Shown here: piece after piece, positions 24,601-32,819 of the stretch
Numbering within the stretch: the first letter of the stretch is position 1
How the letters are laid out: each line of letters starts with the position of its first letter
IMG/VR virus record: IMGVR_UViG_3300009164_000167
Coordinates: 1-38,390 of that record
Length of the DNA: 38,390 nt
DNA from: a virus
Direction: 5' to 3' (one strand)
Made by a program: the position numbers and the translations under genes
Notes under the pieces: model-generated
Told to the model about the DNA's origin: nothing
What the model saw: only the letters and a program-made list of their open reading frames with translations
The model's database searches: none

Positions 24601-26595
24601 ATTAGTTGTATTGCCATCTGTTAGTGCAGTTGTTACTATGCCAACTAAATCCGTAATAGTTGCTAGAACTCCTGTTTCTGCAACTAAGTCAGCGTCAATG
24701 AATTGAGGAACAATAGCAGTAGAATTATCGCCGTTTAATACTTGATAGTTTACCTGTGGTGCTTGGTTATTTAGAACATTTCCAATCACGGTTAACATGT
24801 AATTGTAGGCTGCTACATCTTCATCTTTTTGTTCTGCAAGGCGTGAGTATGTGCCGGTACCGTTTTCGTCAAAGGCTGTGGCAAATAGTATACCGCCATC
24901 TAAGGCATTAATGTATGATAATGCTGCTGCAAGAGTTTTTAAATTTCCACCGTGGCCGATATCGTGTATGATTCTGTCAACAACAAATCCTACATCGCGC
25001 TCGCATTTAAATTCGTCATAGACAAAAGAAGTAGTAAATGGCGATGCATTAGAAATTATCTGTCTTGCAATCCATTCTGTTACTTCTCGTTGAATGAATA
25101 CGCGATTCATTTCTAGTAGGCGCTGAGCGGCAGGGTTGCGAGGACCTTTTTCGATTTGCTCTAAGGCATAACGAACAGTCTTCCATGGCTTGTCTGAAGT
25201 TCTTCCGTGGATTGGAGCTGGTAAATCAACTCCGTGATTGCCAACATAATAATTTTGATCAACAACTCCTAGATAATCCCAGTCAGGATTGCCACTGGAA
25301 GTAACTTTTAGAACCTGTCCTTCAATACCAATTGGCAGTCTTGCAGGGCCTTGATCACCGTTATAATAGACCATATCACCTGGATTGGTCATAACAGCAT
25401 ATTCATTACCTACATTAAAGATATTCCAATAAACACCTTCGGTGTCTCCTGAAGGGCTGCGGGTTGAATCTGTAAATGTTGTGCTGTCGTCATCGTTGCT
25501 GGTATGGTTCTGAACGCAGATGTAGACGTTGGACATGTATCTAACTGCGTCGCCTAGATAATAAGCGGTACTGTTTGCCCATTCACCTTTCCAAAGAACA
25601 CCACTGTTTAATCTTGTCCAGTAGGTTGCACTAGGCGGAGTTTGTCCACTGTGGTCTAATATGCATAGATAGGTATAGCCGTTTAATCTAACAACTTCAC
25701 CTACTTTATAAGATGTTGCATTGCTCCAGTCAGTTGTAAAGCTAAATCCTTTGCTGAATAAATCCCAGTTTGCAGTAGATGTAGATGGAACTGCGGCAAG
25801 ATTGACTGTGGTTGCAACATATTGGTTACCACCGTAGCGTACAATATCGCCTGGCTGGTATGATGTTGCACTGCTCCAAGTATTTTCAAATTGCAGGCCT
25901 TCAACAAAAGAAGACCAATTGTTAATATCTACACCAAAGTTCGATGTAGAAGTATGTAATAGAGTACAGATGTATAATGTTCCGCCATACTTAACAACAT
26001 CGTTAACACGATAGCGTGTTAGAGCTGTCCAGGCATCGCGATATTCAATACCGCGATTGAATACATCCCATTTTCCTAGGTCAGTTTCTAGACCCAGCGA
26101 AATAGACGCTGCTGAAGTGTGGTAAGTGTTACAGATATAGTTGATACCACCATACTTAACAACATCATTAACTTTGTAGCGAGTAGACACAGTCCATGTG
26201 CCTTTCCAATCAATACCGTCGGCAACATTATCCCACTTAGAAAGTGTGCTGTCTGCTAGATTTAGATCTGCTTCCAAGCCTGATGCTAAGGTTGCTGCGG
26301 ATGTGTGAGGAATACGGCAAACATATAAGCGGCCACCGTACTTGACCATGTCGTTGGTCTTATAAGTTGTGCCAACTGCCCAGTCGTTTTCCCATGTAAA
26401 GCCGTCGCTTAGTTGATTCCACTTAGAAGGAATTGCATCTAAGTCTGTGTAGAAGTCGGCAGATGCTGCGTGACCTGTAATACAGATAAACACTTTACCG
26501 CCATACTTGACAACGTCATCTTTGTAGTATGTGGTGCCAGTCGCCCAGTCACTTTTCCATACAAATCTAATTCTACCTAATTTAAATTCTGCCAT
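18682..26595 (-). CDS. Giant tail structural protein with W-repeats, six RD repeats and Asp-box propeller
   Basis: A 2637-residue protein, a paralogue of the adjacent 1816-aa protein. Residues 1-410 hold seven repeats of about 50-60 aa (W...T.Y...D.V.YGG..Y.C...H), similar in look to CBM5/12 carbohydrate-binding modules. At about 468 a pectate-lyase-like beta-helix start (KPWKTVRYALEQ) is followed by long insertions. The RD repeat (C.RD.GY.vDA..YD..yGgN) occurs six times, near residues 531, 841, 1007, 1149, 1299 and 1516. About 1610-1700 is the strongly conserved SLHNGGNKS..SNDFTQ..SDG segment. Six Asp-box-like turns (S.DG..W) at about 2029-2251 suggest a propeller. About 2490-2520 carries FTSTDQDGNFRVGDLF, a hallmark of T4-like marine phage tail proteins. 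A late promoter motif lies 29 bases upstream. Probably a large tail or baseplate-attached fibre. Confidence 0.85.
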   Translation of the reverse strand: MAEFKLGRIRFVWKSDWATGTTYYKDDVVKYGGKVFICITGHAASADFYTDLDAIPSKWNQLSDGFTWENDWAVGTTYKTNDMVKYGGRLYVCRIPHTSAATLASGLEADLNLADSTLSKWDNVADGIDWKGTWTVSTRYKVNDVVKYGGINYICNTYHTSAASISLGLETDLGKWDVFNRGIEYRDAWTALTRYRVNDVVKYGGTLYICTLLHTSTSNFGVDINNWSSFVEGLQFENTWSSATSYQPGDIVRYGGNQYVATTVNLAAVPSTSTANWDLFSKGFSFTTDWSNATSYKVGEVVRLNGYTYLCILDHSGQTPPSATYWTRLNSGVLWKGEWANSTAYYLGDAVRYMSNVYICVQNHTSNDDDSTTFTDSTRSPSGDTEGVYWNIFNVGNEYAVMTNPGDMVYYNGDQGPARLPIGIEGQVLKVTSSGNPDWDYLGVVDQNYYVGNHGVDLPAPIHGRTSDKPWKTVRYALEQIEKGPRNPAAQRLLEMNRVFIQREVTEWIARQIISNASPFTTSFVYDEFKCERDVGFVVDRIIHDIGHGGNLKTLAAALSYINALDGGILFATAFDENGTGTYSRLAEQKDEDVAAYNYMLTVIGNVLNNQAPQVNYQVLNGDNSTAIVPQFIDADLVAETGVLATITDLVGIVTTALTDGNTTNLPDRTVPASLLNVKTGSYSETLPMIVPTDVCVLGDEKRAVTVSAAGSLIDISDAYYTVDTFNHVQSIVEDIVTGTTITRTTGNSLDQSINAPFSDATQATVTGRLVKLMKQQADFKLGTMHLASLTDPTGYNVSYLAGYGNARKLIKENKKFFQEEVVAYMVATYPTLSYGKVKTRRDAGYIVDAVIYDLTYGGNALSVKAGLAYYDGDDNTQPQLPTSIKAPTLAALAFLKDRLQAIAVNTPVTPLQTTVVQFRGTAGAAGTATFVGARLDEIITIINTGPSAVGTTVTLTDPTPANGVNSTTALISAYSTLSSANETIVTNVVDYLNTNFGSFRYNSAFCRRDSGYLVDAAYYDAAFGSNFWAVQNGLSYLRSQAGEVTANQLDQEIGSINYIKGRVAASVASDATAVSRANAAYVEIVDIIENGVANADALVYTSTGTANFTNARAQLVTNRAFIISTMVTWLTANVPGYVALSAAKKLLCQRDLGYAIDALAYDVNYGGNIATRNFCRSLFNNITGVGIESVNSGTTYTQLGVITAQIVRETYAGQDTSGTAASATEATRMTTLCGNISTVATAGNLSGLVAESLPSITWASAGIQTALGTLATDKTDIVKDTLQYISDNYSDFTYNHAKAERDATIVLKAVGYDFMFNTNYQSIKAAHAYLRLTASELFDQSTIIKQVTLASLEYTRTQAIANVGSNATAIARINTLMDDVYAIVYSGSREGDMCQTVERNKDYAALQLERNRDFIVAEVSAYIADTYTDTVTAATAATDVFTCSDTSWMKRNVAVRFTGTTFGGVTAGTTYYIQDVVSSTTFKIATTRNTATALDISANASGSMTVALYYNTELCARDVGTYIDALKWDLKYTSNYKSMFVARYYANAVTGSQEEDMYYLRNGTGLRNMTLRGLEGDLTPPNAYGTSRVTSGAYASLDPGWGPADFRTWITARSPYIQNCATFGNAAIGQKIDGSLHNGGNKSFVSNDFTQLISDGIGAWVTNNARAELVSVFSYYSHIGYLSENGGRIRGTNGNNSYGDFGSVAEGFDATETTKTAIVDNRYQYKSVVGTVTTDSDAIYRYEFDHAGNEYTEAAWLLIGPGNNAIAYQDEFRDDAVYQVRMIDNVDDSTAAPEADGNQGGFGYVTNTGTAQNGSSTTITLSATDNQLSTAYIGMVLHITSGNGIGQYAIINTYDAGTKIAAVIKETTGAGGWDHQVPGTTIVSPDSSSSYLIEPRISFTSPTYSAAATTLPTSGAWTAVAYGNTATTYTSVTGTYSGAGLSASFMVVRNGSKYQVTVQAGGTGYTRLETITILGTSVGGLAPTNNITVTITSVNSVTGAIQAVDFEGYGLGGRFVAVRSGSIIGATSEDGTSWTTRTSLMPSGAAWKALAFGQFEDGSSVNRSTRFVAVAGTSANTTGAYSEDGITWSSSTMVTSATWVDVAYGEGRFVAIASDTTTVRISLDGETWDLTGALPATGFTAITYGMGLFVAVKSGGTAAASSVDGVTWISRTLPSSSAWNAVSWGNGRFVAISNTAGSTVAAYSLNGTSWTASTLPASATWTKIAYGQGMFYAVSTTTQAASSPDGVHWTSRTTGAAASGFAAITHGNPQRIGSFAAVGAGTGTVAGQVFCGATTKARAYVSSEKIAIIRIVEPGSGYASAPTITITDPNNIYEAPTTVRLGDGVLANPSFVNRGTGYQTCSAEIDTGDGYADFFQDGAYVAVRRISSRPAPGANLVFAGSDITYKVVSVVSFRGEYDGAYTAFFQVSPILKVSDNLANGTAITTRIRYSQVRLTGHDFLDIGTGGVGTTNYPDHPTQAPVQANEAVESNGGRVFFTSTDQDGNFRVGDLFTIEQSTGIATLNADAFNISGLQELSLGNLSLGGASAAITEFSTDPFFTADSDSVVPTQRAIKAYIASQIGGGGASLIVNSVTAGDILIGTNQITNVTGGTINFNATVNFTGGLTGSPLALSYFLN

Positions 26596-26624
26596 TATTC
26601 ACTCCGCGTTTGTTGAAGTTAGTG

Positions 26625-26631
26625 TATTTAT
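26625..26631 (-). promoter_or_regulatory. T4-type late promoter motif ATAAATA
   Basis: The - strand reads AATAAATA in the 45-base gap between the two giant genes, 29 bases before the ATG of the 2637-aa gene. Seven of eight positions match the T4 late consensus. It would allow the larger giant gene to be expressed separately. Confidence 0.6.
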
Positions 26632-26640
26632 TCATTCTCA

Positions 26641-29600
26641 TTATCGCCCTTCGTCATCTTTAAATGATCGATAAAACATTGCCATTGCCAACATCATTCC
26701 TGTTACTCCTGCATTTGGTCCAGAAAAATCTACCTTAACAGGGATAGTAATATCGTTTAACAAGACATTGGTAAATTCTTGTCCGCCTACAGATACTTCA
26801 CCAGCTTGGAATGCATTGGCAATCAAGTCTGATCCTGCAACACTTAGTCTACTTGCAAGGTAAGTTTTAATTGCTCGCTGTGTTGGAACAATGTTATTGC
26901 TATCTTCACTGAATAGAGGATCTGTTGAAAATTCTCTAATAACAACTGCTGATCCGCCTAGTCGAACTCCACCTAGTTTTAGTTCACTTAGACCTTGAAG
27001 ATCGAAGAAATCTGCACTAATAGTAACAATACCAGTTGCTTGTTCAACCGCAAACAATTCGCCGGTTCTAAAATTACCGTTTTGATCAGTTGAGGTGTAG
27101 AATACTCGACCACCGTTGCCTTCGACTACTTCATTCTCTGGAGAAGACTGAAAAGTTGCTTGCGAATATAGTTCGGGATAATTTGTGTTTAAAACATTTC
27201 CAGTTCCAATATCTAAAAAGTCGTGTCCAGTAATTCGACAAGAACTGTATCGTGTTCTAACAGCAACTTGTAGGCCGTGTTCAATCAAATCATCTACATC
27301 AAGAGTTGGACTGATTTGTGCTTGGATGCTAAGTGTCCCGTCACCTAAGTCTCCTAGATTAGCAATAGTAACTAGTCTATATCGAGTAGGCTTGCCATTA
27401 AAGATGACTTGTGCTCCTGGGCCAGGAATTTCTGTAAATCCAGTTAATGTAATAAACTTGCCCGTCGGTATAACATCTGCAAATCCGTCGCCGTTTAATG
27501 TAACTGTTGTGGTACTGCTTCTGTAACCAATACCTCTATTTAAGAATGTTGGTTGTCCTAAAACTCCGCTGCCTAGTCTATTCCAAGTAAATGCCTCGCT
27601 GGTATTATTAGGATCAGTTACCGTCATTGTGGGCTCGATAGTATAACCAGAACCCGGATCCCATAACCTAATATTTGTCAATCTACCACTGGTAATAATT
27701 GCACGACCTTTGGCTCTTGCTCCGGTGTAGAATCTTGTTGCGGCTGTTCCTGTTTCCGATCCAACAGCTACCCAAGTTCCTAAGTTATTAAGAATTGTTG
27801 AGTCGCCTAGTGTAACATTTGGGTTTCCAAATGCAAGATCGGTCCACGACAGTGCTGATGAAAGATTTACACCTTCCCATAGTATGCCGTCTTCAGTCTT
27901 GGCAGCATAAACTGTTGGTCCTGTAGTTGGGTCACCGCCCATAACTGCGCTTCCAGTGTCGCAAACTGCTACAAACACGCCTTGAGCAAACCTAATTTTC
28001 TTCCAGTTCATTACGGTAGAACCGTCTTGCTTTGGCAATGCTGTACCTGCGTACCAAGTGTTACCGTCAAAACTGTAACCTAGGTTTCCTTGACTTGATA
28101 AAACTACAAAGCGTCCATTACCATAGGCACAGCTTACCCAGTCTACTTGACTAGAGTCATCTGTTGCATCAACTAGTGCTCCAGTCCATGTTATACCGTT
28201 AGAGCTAAATGCTCCTGTGTTTAACGTGTTAGCAATTGCAAAGAATTTATTTTGTCCGTAGCAAACATCGACCCAAGTATTGAATGACGAGTCACCAAAT
28301 GATGGCATTGCTGTTGCATTCCACGATGTTCCACCGTTAGTGCTATATACTGCGCTGTCTAAGTTATTGCTGATTGCTACAAATGTCCCACCGCCGTAAG
28401 CAGCACCTACCCAATTTCTTGACAAAGGAAGGGTGACCGCAGTCCAGGTAATACCGTCTATTGATACTGCGGCATTGGTTGATCCGGTTGCAATAGCAAT
28501 AAATCGTTGACCACCTGAGGCTGCTACAGTCCAGTTGCCAGAAGTTGGCAAAAAGCCCGGGCTCCAAGTAATACCGTCCGCAGAATATGCAAATGCATTG
28601 CTAGCTGACGCAAATGCTACAAAGTTTCCGCTGGCTGCTTGCCCGTCGTATCTAAATCCTGTGATAGAATTTGTACTATCGTCTGATATAGCTGTTACAT
28701 ATATTGTAATATCGTTGTCATCATCTATGCCGCCAACATCAGAACCATCAATAGTAATAGCCTGTCCGACTGCATATCCAGCACCTGCTGAAGATAGGGT
28801 AACACTATAACTTCTGCCAGTTTTTACAACATCCCAGATTGCGGCTACCGGTGTGACTTCTTCATCAACTACTCCGGTACCAGCAGAACCAGTAATGTCG
28901 TTGTAAGTTGAAGAAGTTTCGCCCCATATAACTTTTGACCACACGCTGTTGCTAGGCAGAGTTATTGGATAGGTATTAAAATCTGGTGCTGTAAATGTAA
29001 CTCTTGGTTCGATCTGATATCTAGTACTTGCCAATAGAACATCATTGATAGGATATCCTGGAATTATATGGTCCCAACCCGGTGTGCCGTCACTTTCTTT
29101 TCTAACAGATACATATTTGGAAGTTGGATTATAAGCAGAAATATAACCATACTGGCCGGTACCTGCACCACTGATAATAATAATTCTTAATCCTAGATAT
29201 TCTGCTTCTACTCCGTTATCGGTTCCTGCTAGTTTAATTGTTGTTGTAGTACCGGTCTGAGCATTGGCAGTTCTAAATGTAAAACCAGTTCCGCCGGGGC
29301 CTGTTGAATCGTAAGGATTGACCAGCAATGCTTCAAACACCGCTTGATCTCTAATTTCTTCTTGTATAACCGAAGCACCTGCACCGGCTCCGGTGATTCC
29401 ATAAGATGCTGTGGTATAGTTTTGACCGCAGTTTTCAAATTCAAAAGCAATAATTTTATCAGAGTCGCCGCCTAACAATCCAGCAAAGGCAGCTTCAACA
29501 CTGGCTTGATGATTATAGTTGTTAACTGTAACACTGATCGGCGTTTCAGTATCGTCAACTCCTAGCGCCATTGCTCCGTATTTGCCGTAGCTGTTGTTAC

Positions 29601-32091
29601 CGTTGGTAGCACGGATGATACCACCATTTTCTGCTAGGTATCCAACTTGACTGTAATATGTAAACACTGAAACCAGTTCTGCGCGACCACCGTTTAAAAC
29701 ATAAGCGCCAATACCATCTGAGATAATCTGTGTAAAGTCATTGCTAACTATAGATTTATTTCCGCCGTTGTGCAATGAACCATCAATAACTTGGCCGTAG
29801 GCTGCATATCCAAATGTTGCTACGTTCTGAATGTATGGGCTTCGAGTAATAATCCATGTGCGGTTGTCGTCTGGGCCCCAGCCTGGATCAAGACTTACAT
29901 AAGCGCCGCCTGTTGGTCGTTGATAAAAATCAAAAACTCCAAAGGGATTCAAAGTTCCACTAAGGCCGGAAACGGTCATATTTCGAAGACCGCAGGCATC
30001 TCGTATATAGAACATGTCTTCGCTGGCTGACCCAAGTACTGCATTTCTATAGTATCTAGCGGCCAGCAATGATTTATAATTTCCAGTGTATCTTAGATCG
30101 TAGCAAATTGCGTCAATATAACTGGCCACATCTCGTTTACAACCGTCAGGATCAAAACTATATTCGGGGTGTGTTGATTGGTTATAGGCCACAGCCTCAG
30201 CAGCCAAGAAATTTTTATTTGCTGTTAACGCAGCAATTGCATCGGCTGTAGCAGGGTTGGCAGTATTGGTACCAACCATAACTGGATCTGTACTAGTACT
30301 ATTAATGTAGAAGTTAATGTAGTCAATGATGTTGTCATACAATGCATTAATCTGAGTTACATCGGCAGGCGTGCCTGCGTTTCTAATATCTTGTATTTCA
30401 TTGTTGCCAGGGTATATCACTGTTACTGGAATGCCTCTAACAATATTATCTGTTAGTGTTTTTAAGTGTTCCAATACTTCAATACTATAGTTACTGTCTC
30501 CTGCTAGTGCTGCAATGGGTTCATTGGCTTTTACTGTAACTGCTCTTACTTCTAGACCCTTAACTGCTGTTCCTGCTGGAATAATAATAGGCAATATTTC
30601 TTCGTAAACACCAGGGTATACCGTAATGTCAACATTGCCCTCGATGGCTTCTGCCTGTTCACAAGCATATCTAACAGTTTTATAAGGAGTGTAAGGACTT
30701 GCACCATAATCTGGTCGATCAGTTCCGTTGGGTGCAACAAATCGACCAGTAACTAGTGTTCCATATTTTTCATAATAGGTTTTTAGATTAGTGTCGTCAA
30801 CCTTTAACAACTGATCTTCGATACCAATTGGAATGCTAGTAGGACCAAACGAACTTCCGTCGCCGACGTTAGTTCTTGATAAGCCGTAATAAACTAGATC
30901 ACCTGGATTAGTTAATCCAAGTATGTCTCCGCCATTAACATATATTTCCCAAAGTCCTAATACTGAACCGTTGTCACCTGGGAAATTAATACTGTCAGAA
31001 TAGTGTGGAGCCGCGCATCGATAGGTTACACCAGTGTATATGACTAGGTCTCCAATGGCATAAGAGTTTTCGGTTCCCCAACGACCTCTCCAATTAAATC
31101 CTGGAACTAATTTTTCCCAGTCGCTGTCACTTAGATAATCTAAGCTACTTAGGTCATTGTCTGATTCTCTTAGAGCTACATAAAGGTCGCCGCCTCGACG
31201 AACTAGGTCACCGGGCCTGTACAATTCTGTATGAGTCCAATCGCCTCTAGGATTGTAACCTTGGGCAAGTTTTGTCCAAGCAATAGTACTATCTTCAAAA
31301 TCTCTTGGATTTAAATCGTTGTTGTTGATATTGCTGTAAAATAAATCGCCGCCATATCGTACAATGTCACCAATTTGATAAAGGGTAAATGATGCCCAGT
31401 CGCCACCAAATTGATAGCCGTATAATTCTACTTGCCAATTAGTTGGAGTAAATGCTAATTCTCCAGTATGCGCTGTAACGCACTTCCAAATGCTACCACC
31501 ATACTTAACTAAATCGTTGACTTTATAATTTGTTAATGCTGTCCATGTATTAAAGGTGTCAACATTCTGATAGTAGATGGTCCAATTAGCTTGATTAGTT
31601 TCTAATCTAGTTCCTGAAGTGTGCTCTACTACGCATTCATAGACTGTTGCACCGTAACGAACAATGTCGCCTTTGCCGTATCTTGTTACCGGTAAAAATG
31701 TTCCTTTCCAACTTGCTGAAATAATATAGTCAACCCATTTCGTGCTATTAGTTGCAAATGTTGCGCCCGACAAGTGTCCATCAACACACAGGTAAGTGTA
31801 GCCACCATACTGTACAACATCGCCTATATTGTATTGCGTAACAGTTACCCAGTCGCTTCTCCATGCAGAGCCTTCGGTCATTGTGACCCAAGCAGGACTT
31901 GACACTGCTGGATTAGATCCAGGTACAGTATAGTCTACATCAGTGTAGAAATCAGAGGAAGCTGTGTGCCCTCTAACGCAAACATATGATCCACCTCCAT
32001 ACTTGACTACGTCATCTCTGACATAGGCAGTACCGGTAGTCCATTGACCTTTCCAAGTATACCTAAATCTACTGATCTTAAAATCTGCCAT
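26641..32091 (-). CDS. Giant tail structural protein, 1816 aa paralogue
   Basis: A paralogue of the downstream 2637-aa protein with the same order of modules: seven W/GD.V.YGG repeats (1-400), beta-helix start PYKTVRYACEQAE (about 467) leading directly to ITVYPGVYEEILPIIIP, one RD repeat (CKRDVASYIDAICYDLRY, about 650), the SLHNGGNKS..SNDFTQ..SDG segment (about 748-835), six Asp-box turns (about 1169-1405), and FYTSTDQNGNFRTGELF (about 1655-1690). It lacks five of the six RD repeats found in its neighbour, so it probably represents the simpler layout. It starts 12 bases after the previous stop, with a weak CGGAA site, and so belongs to the operon from 37514. Confidence 0.85.
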   Translation of the reverse strand: MADFKISRFRYTWKGQWTTGTAYVRDDVVKYGGGSYVCVRGHTASSDFYTDVDYTVPGSNPAVSSPAWVTMTEGSAWRSDWVTVTQYNIGDVVQYGGYTYLCVDGHLSGATFATNSTKWVDYIISASWKGTFLPVTRYGKGDIVRYGATVYECVVEHTSGTRLETNQANWTIYYQNVDTFNTWTALTNYKVNDLVKYGGSIWKCVTAHTGELAFTPTNWQVELYGYQFGGDWASFTLYQIGDIVRYGGDLFYSNINNNDLNPRDFEDSTIAWTKLAQGYNPRGDWTHTELYRPGDLVRRGGDLYVALRESDNDLSSLDYLSDSDWEKLVPGFNWRGRWGTENSYAIGDLVIYTGVTYRCAAPHYSDSINFPGDNGSVLGLWEIYVNGGDILGLTNPGDLVYYGLSRTNVGDGSSFGPTSIPIGIEDQLLKVDDTNLKTYYEKYGTLVTGRFVAPNGTDRPDYGASPYTPYKTVRYACEQAEAIEGNVDITVYPGVYEEILPIIIPAGTAVKGLEVRAVTVKANEPIAALAGDSNYSIEVLEHLKTLTDNIVRGIPVTVIYPGNNEIQDIRNAGTPADVTQINALYDNIIDYINFYINSTSTDPVMVGTNTANPATADAIAALTANKNFLAAEAVAYNQSTHPEYSFDPDGCKRDVASYIDAICYDLRYTGNYKSLLAARYYRNAVLGSASEDMFYIRDACGLRNMTVSGLSGTLNPFGVFDFYQRPTGGAYVSLDPGWGPDDNRTWIITRSPYIQNVATFGYAAYGQVIDGSLHNGGNKSIVSNDFTQIISDGIGAYVLNGGRAELVSVFTYYSQVGYLAENGGIIRATNGNNSYGKYGAMALGVDDTETPISVTVNNYNHQASVEAAFAGLLGGDSDKIIAFEFENCGQNYTTASYGITGAGAGASVIQEEIRDQAVFEALLVNPYDSTGPGGTGFTFRTANAQTGTTTTIKLAGTDNGVEAEYLGLRIIIISGAGTGQYGYISAYNPTSKYVSVRKESDGTPGWDHIIPGYPINDVLLASTRYQIEPRVTFTAPDFNTYPITLPSNSVWSKVIWGETSSTYNDITGSAGTGVVDEEVTPVAAIWDVVKTGRSYSVTLSSAGAGYAVGQAITIDGSDVGGIDDDNDITIYVTAISDDSTNSITGFRYDGQAASGNFVAFASASNAFAYSADGITWSPGFLPTSGNWTVAASGGQRFIAIATGSTNAAVSIDGITWTAVTLPLSRNWVGAAYGGGTFVAISNNLDSAVYSTNGGTSWNATAMPSFGDSSFNTWVDVCYGQNKFFAIANTLNTGAFSSNGITWTGALVDATDDSSQVDWVSCAYGNGRFVVLSSQGNLGYSFDGNTWYAGTALPKQDGSTVMNWKKIRFAQGVFVAVCDTGSAVMGGDPTTGPTVYAAKTEDGILWEGVNLSSALSWTDLAFGNPNVTLGDSTILNNLGTWVAVGSETGTAATRFYTGARAKGRAIITSGRLTNIRLWDPGSGYTIEPTMTVTDPNNTSEAFTWNRLGSGVLGQPTFLNRGIGYRSSTTTVTLNGDGFADVIPTGKFITLTGFTEIPGPGAQVIFNGKPTRYRLVTIANLGDLGDGTLSIQAQISPTLDVDDLIEHGLQVAVRTRYSSCRITGHDFLDIGTGNVLNTNYPELYSQATFQSSPENEVVEGNGGRVFYTSTDQNGNFRTGELFAVEQATGIVTISADFFDLQGLSELKLGGVRLGGSAVVIREFSTDPLFSEDSNNIVPTQRAIKTYLASRLSVAGSDLIANAFQAGEVSVGGQEFTNVLLNDITIPVKVDFSGPNAGVTGMMLAMAMFYRSFKDDEGR

Positions 32092-32103
32092 GTTCTATTC
32101 CGT

Positions 32104-32472
32104 TTATGATGAAATTCCGTTAGGATATGCATATCCTTGGAAAATTCTTTGTACTAATTGACCGCTTGAATCTACATAATAGAATATACTTCTATCGTCC
32201 CAACGATACTGAGTATATTTCATATTATCAAATACTTTGTTGTGACTCTCATCTACACCTTCAAAATGGTCAATCCCCGGTTCAAAGTCTTCAAAGTTTT
32301 CAGTAGGGTTGCCAACTTCGTTGATAGTATATGCTTCTTTATCAGTAACCTGATCGCTTCTTACAATATAAAGCTCACCGTCGTCATTTCTTCTTAGAGC
32401 ATACCAATATCTAGGACTATCGCCTAGTGTTTCTACAGGATCTCTTCCGATGTAATAATTGCTATTGCTCAT
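32104..32472 (-). CDS. Conserved virion protein of marine T4-like phages
   Basis: A 122-residue acidic protein, MSNSNYYIGRDPVETLGDSPRYWYALRR..., with a repeated Tyr/Asp/Glu-rich character and a C-terminal W-DDRSIFYYVDSSGQLVQRIFQGYAYP. I recall similar small genes beside fibre genes in marine T4-like phages, without a known function. It has an AAGGAATA ribosome-binding site and sits between the small beta protein and the giant gene with gaps of about 10 bases, so it is an operon member. A structural or assembly role is likely. Confidence 0.7.
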   Translation of the reverse strand: MSNSNYYIGRDPVETLGDSPRYWYALRRNDDGELYIVRSDQVTDKEAYTINEVGNPTENFEDFEPGIDHFEGVDESHNKVFDNMKYTQYRWDDRSIFYYVDSSGQLVQRIFQGYAYPNGISS

Positions 32473-32482
32473 TATATATTCC

Positions 32483-32815
32483 TTACGATATCTCTACATA
32501 ACTTATTGTTGTATCGATGCTGTCTTCTGTATCGCTAACAATGCGAATACCAGATGTTTCTGGTAAAATTAACTTTTCACCGTTGGTAATAACTTTAACA
32601 CTGGTGTTTGGTGGGATAGGTAATCCCTTAACATAGTGAGCCTGTGTTGAATTTTCGTCAACAACAAACACATTCACTGATACTGTATCGTACTCAGTAA
32701 CATTTGCAATGTTGCATCCTATCACTGTTGCTCTAACACCTGCAGGAATTTGTAACACATCCACTGGATCTGTTCCTATTCCGGTATTAACTGCATGTTT
32801 AAAAACTGTTGGCAT
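32483..32815 (-). CDS. Small beta-rich virion protein
   Basis: A 110-residue beta-rich protein. Strands are visible at VDVLQIPAGVRATVIGCNIAN, YDTVSVNVFVVD and SGIRIVSDTEDSIDTTISYVEI. Its layout resembles the proteins at 18342-18662 and 35689-36069. It follows the fibre gene at 32820-33872 after four bases, with a TAGGATAA site before the ATG. Likely a small structural component of the tail or fibre attachment; no motif identifies a more precise role. Confidence 0.72.
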   Translation of the reverse strand: MPTVFKHAVNTGIGTDPVDVLQIPAGVRATVIGCNIANVTEYDTVSVNVFVVDENSTQAHYVKGLPIPPNTSVKVITNGEKLILPETSGIRIVSDTEDSIDTTISYVEIS

Positions 32816-32819
32816 GTTG

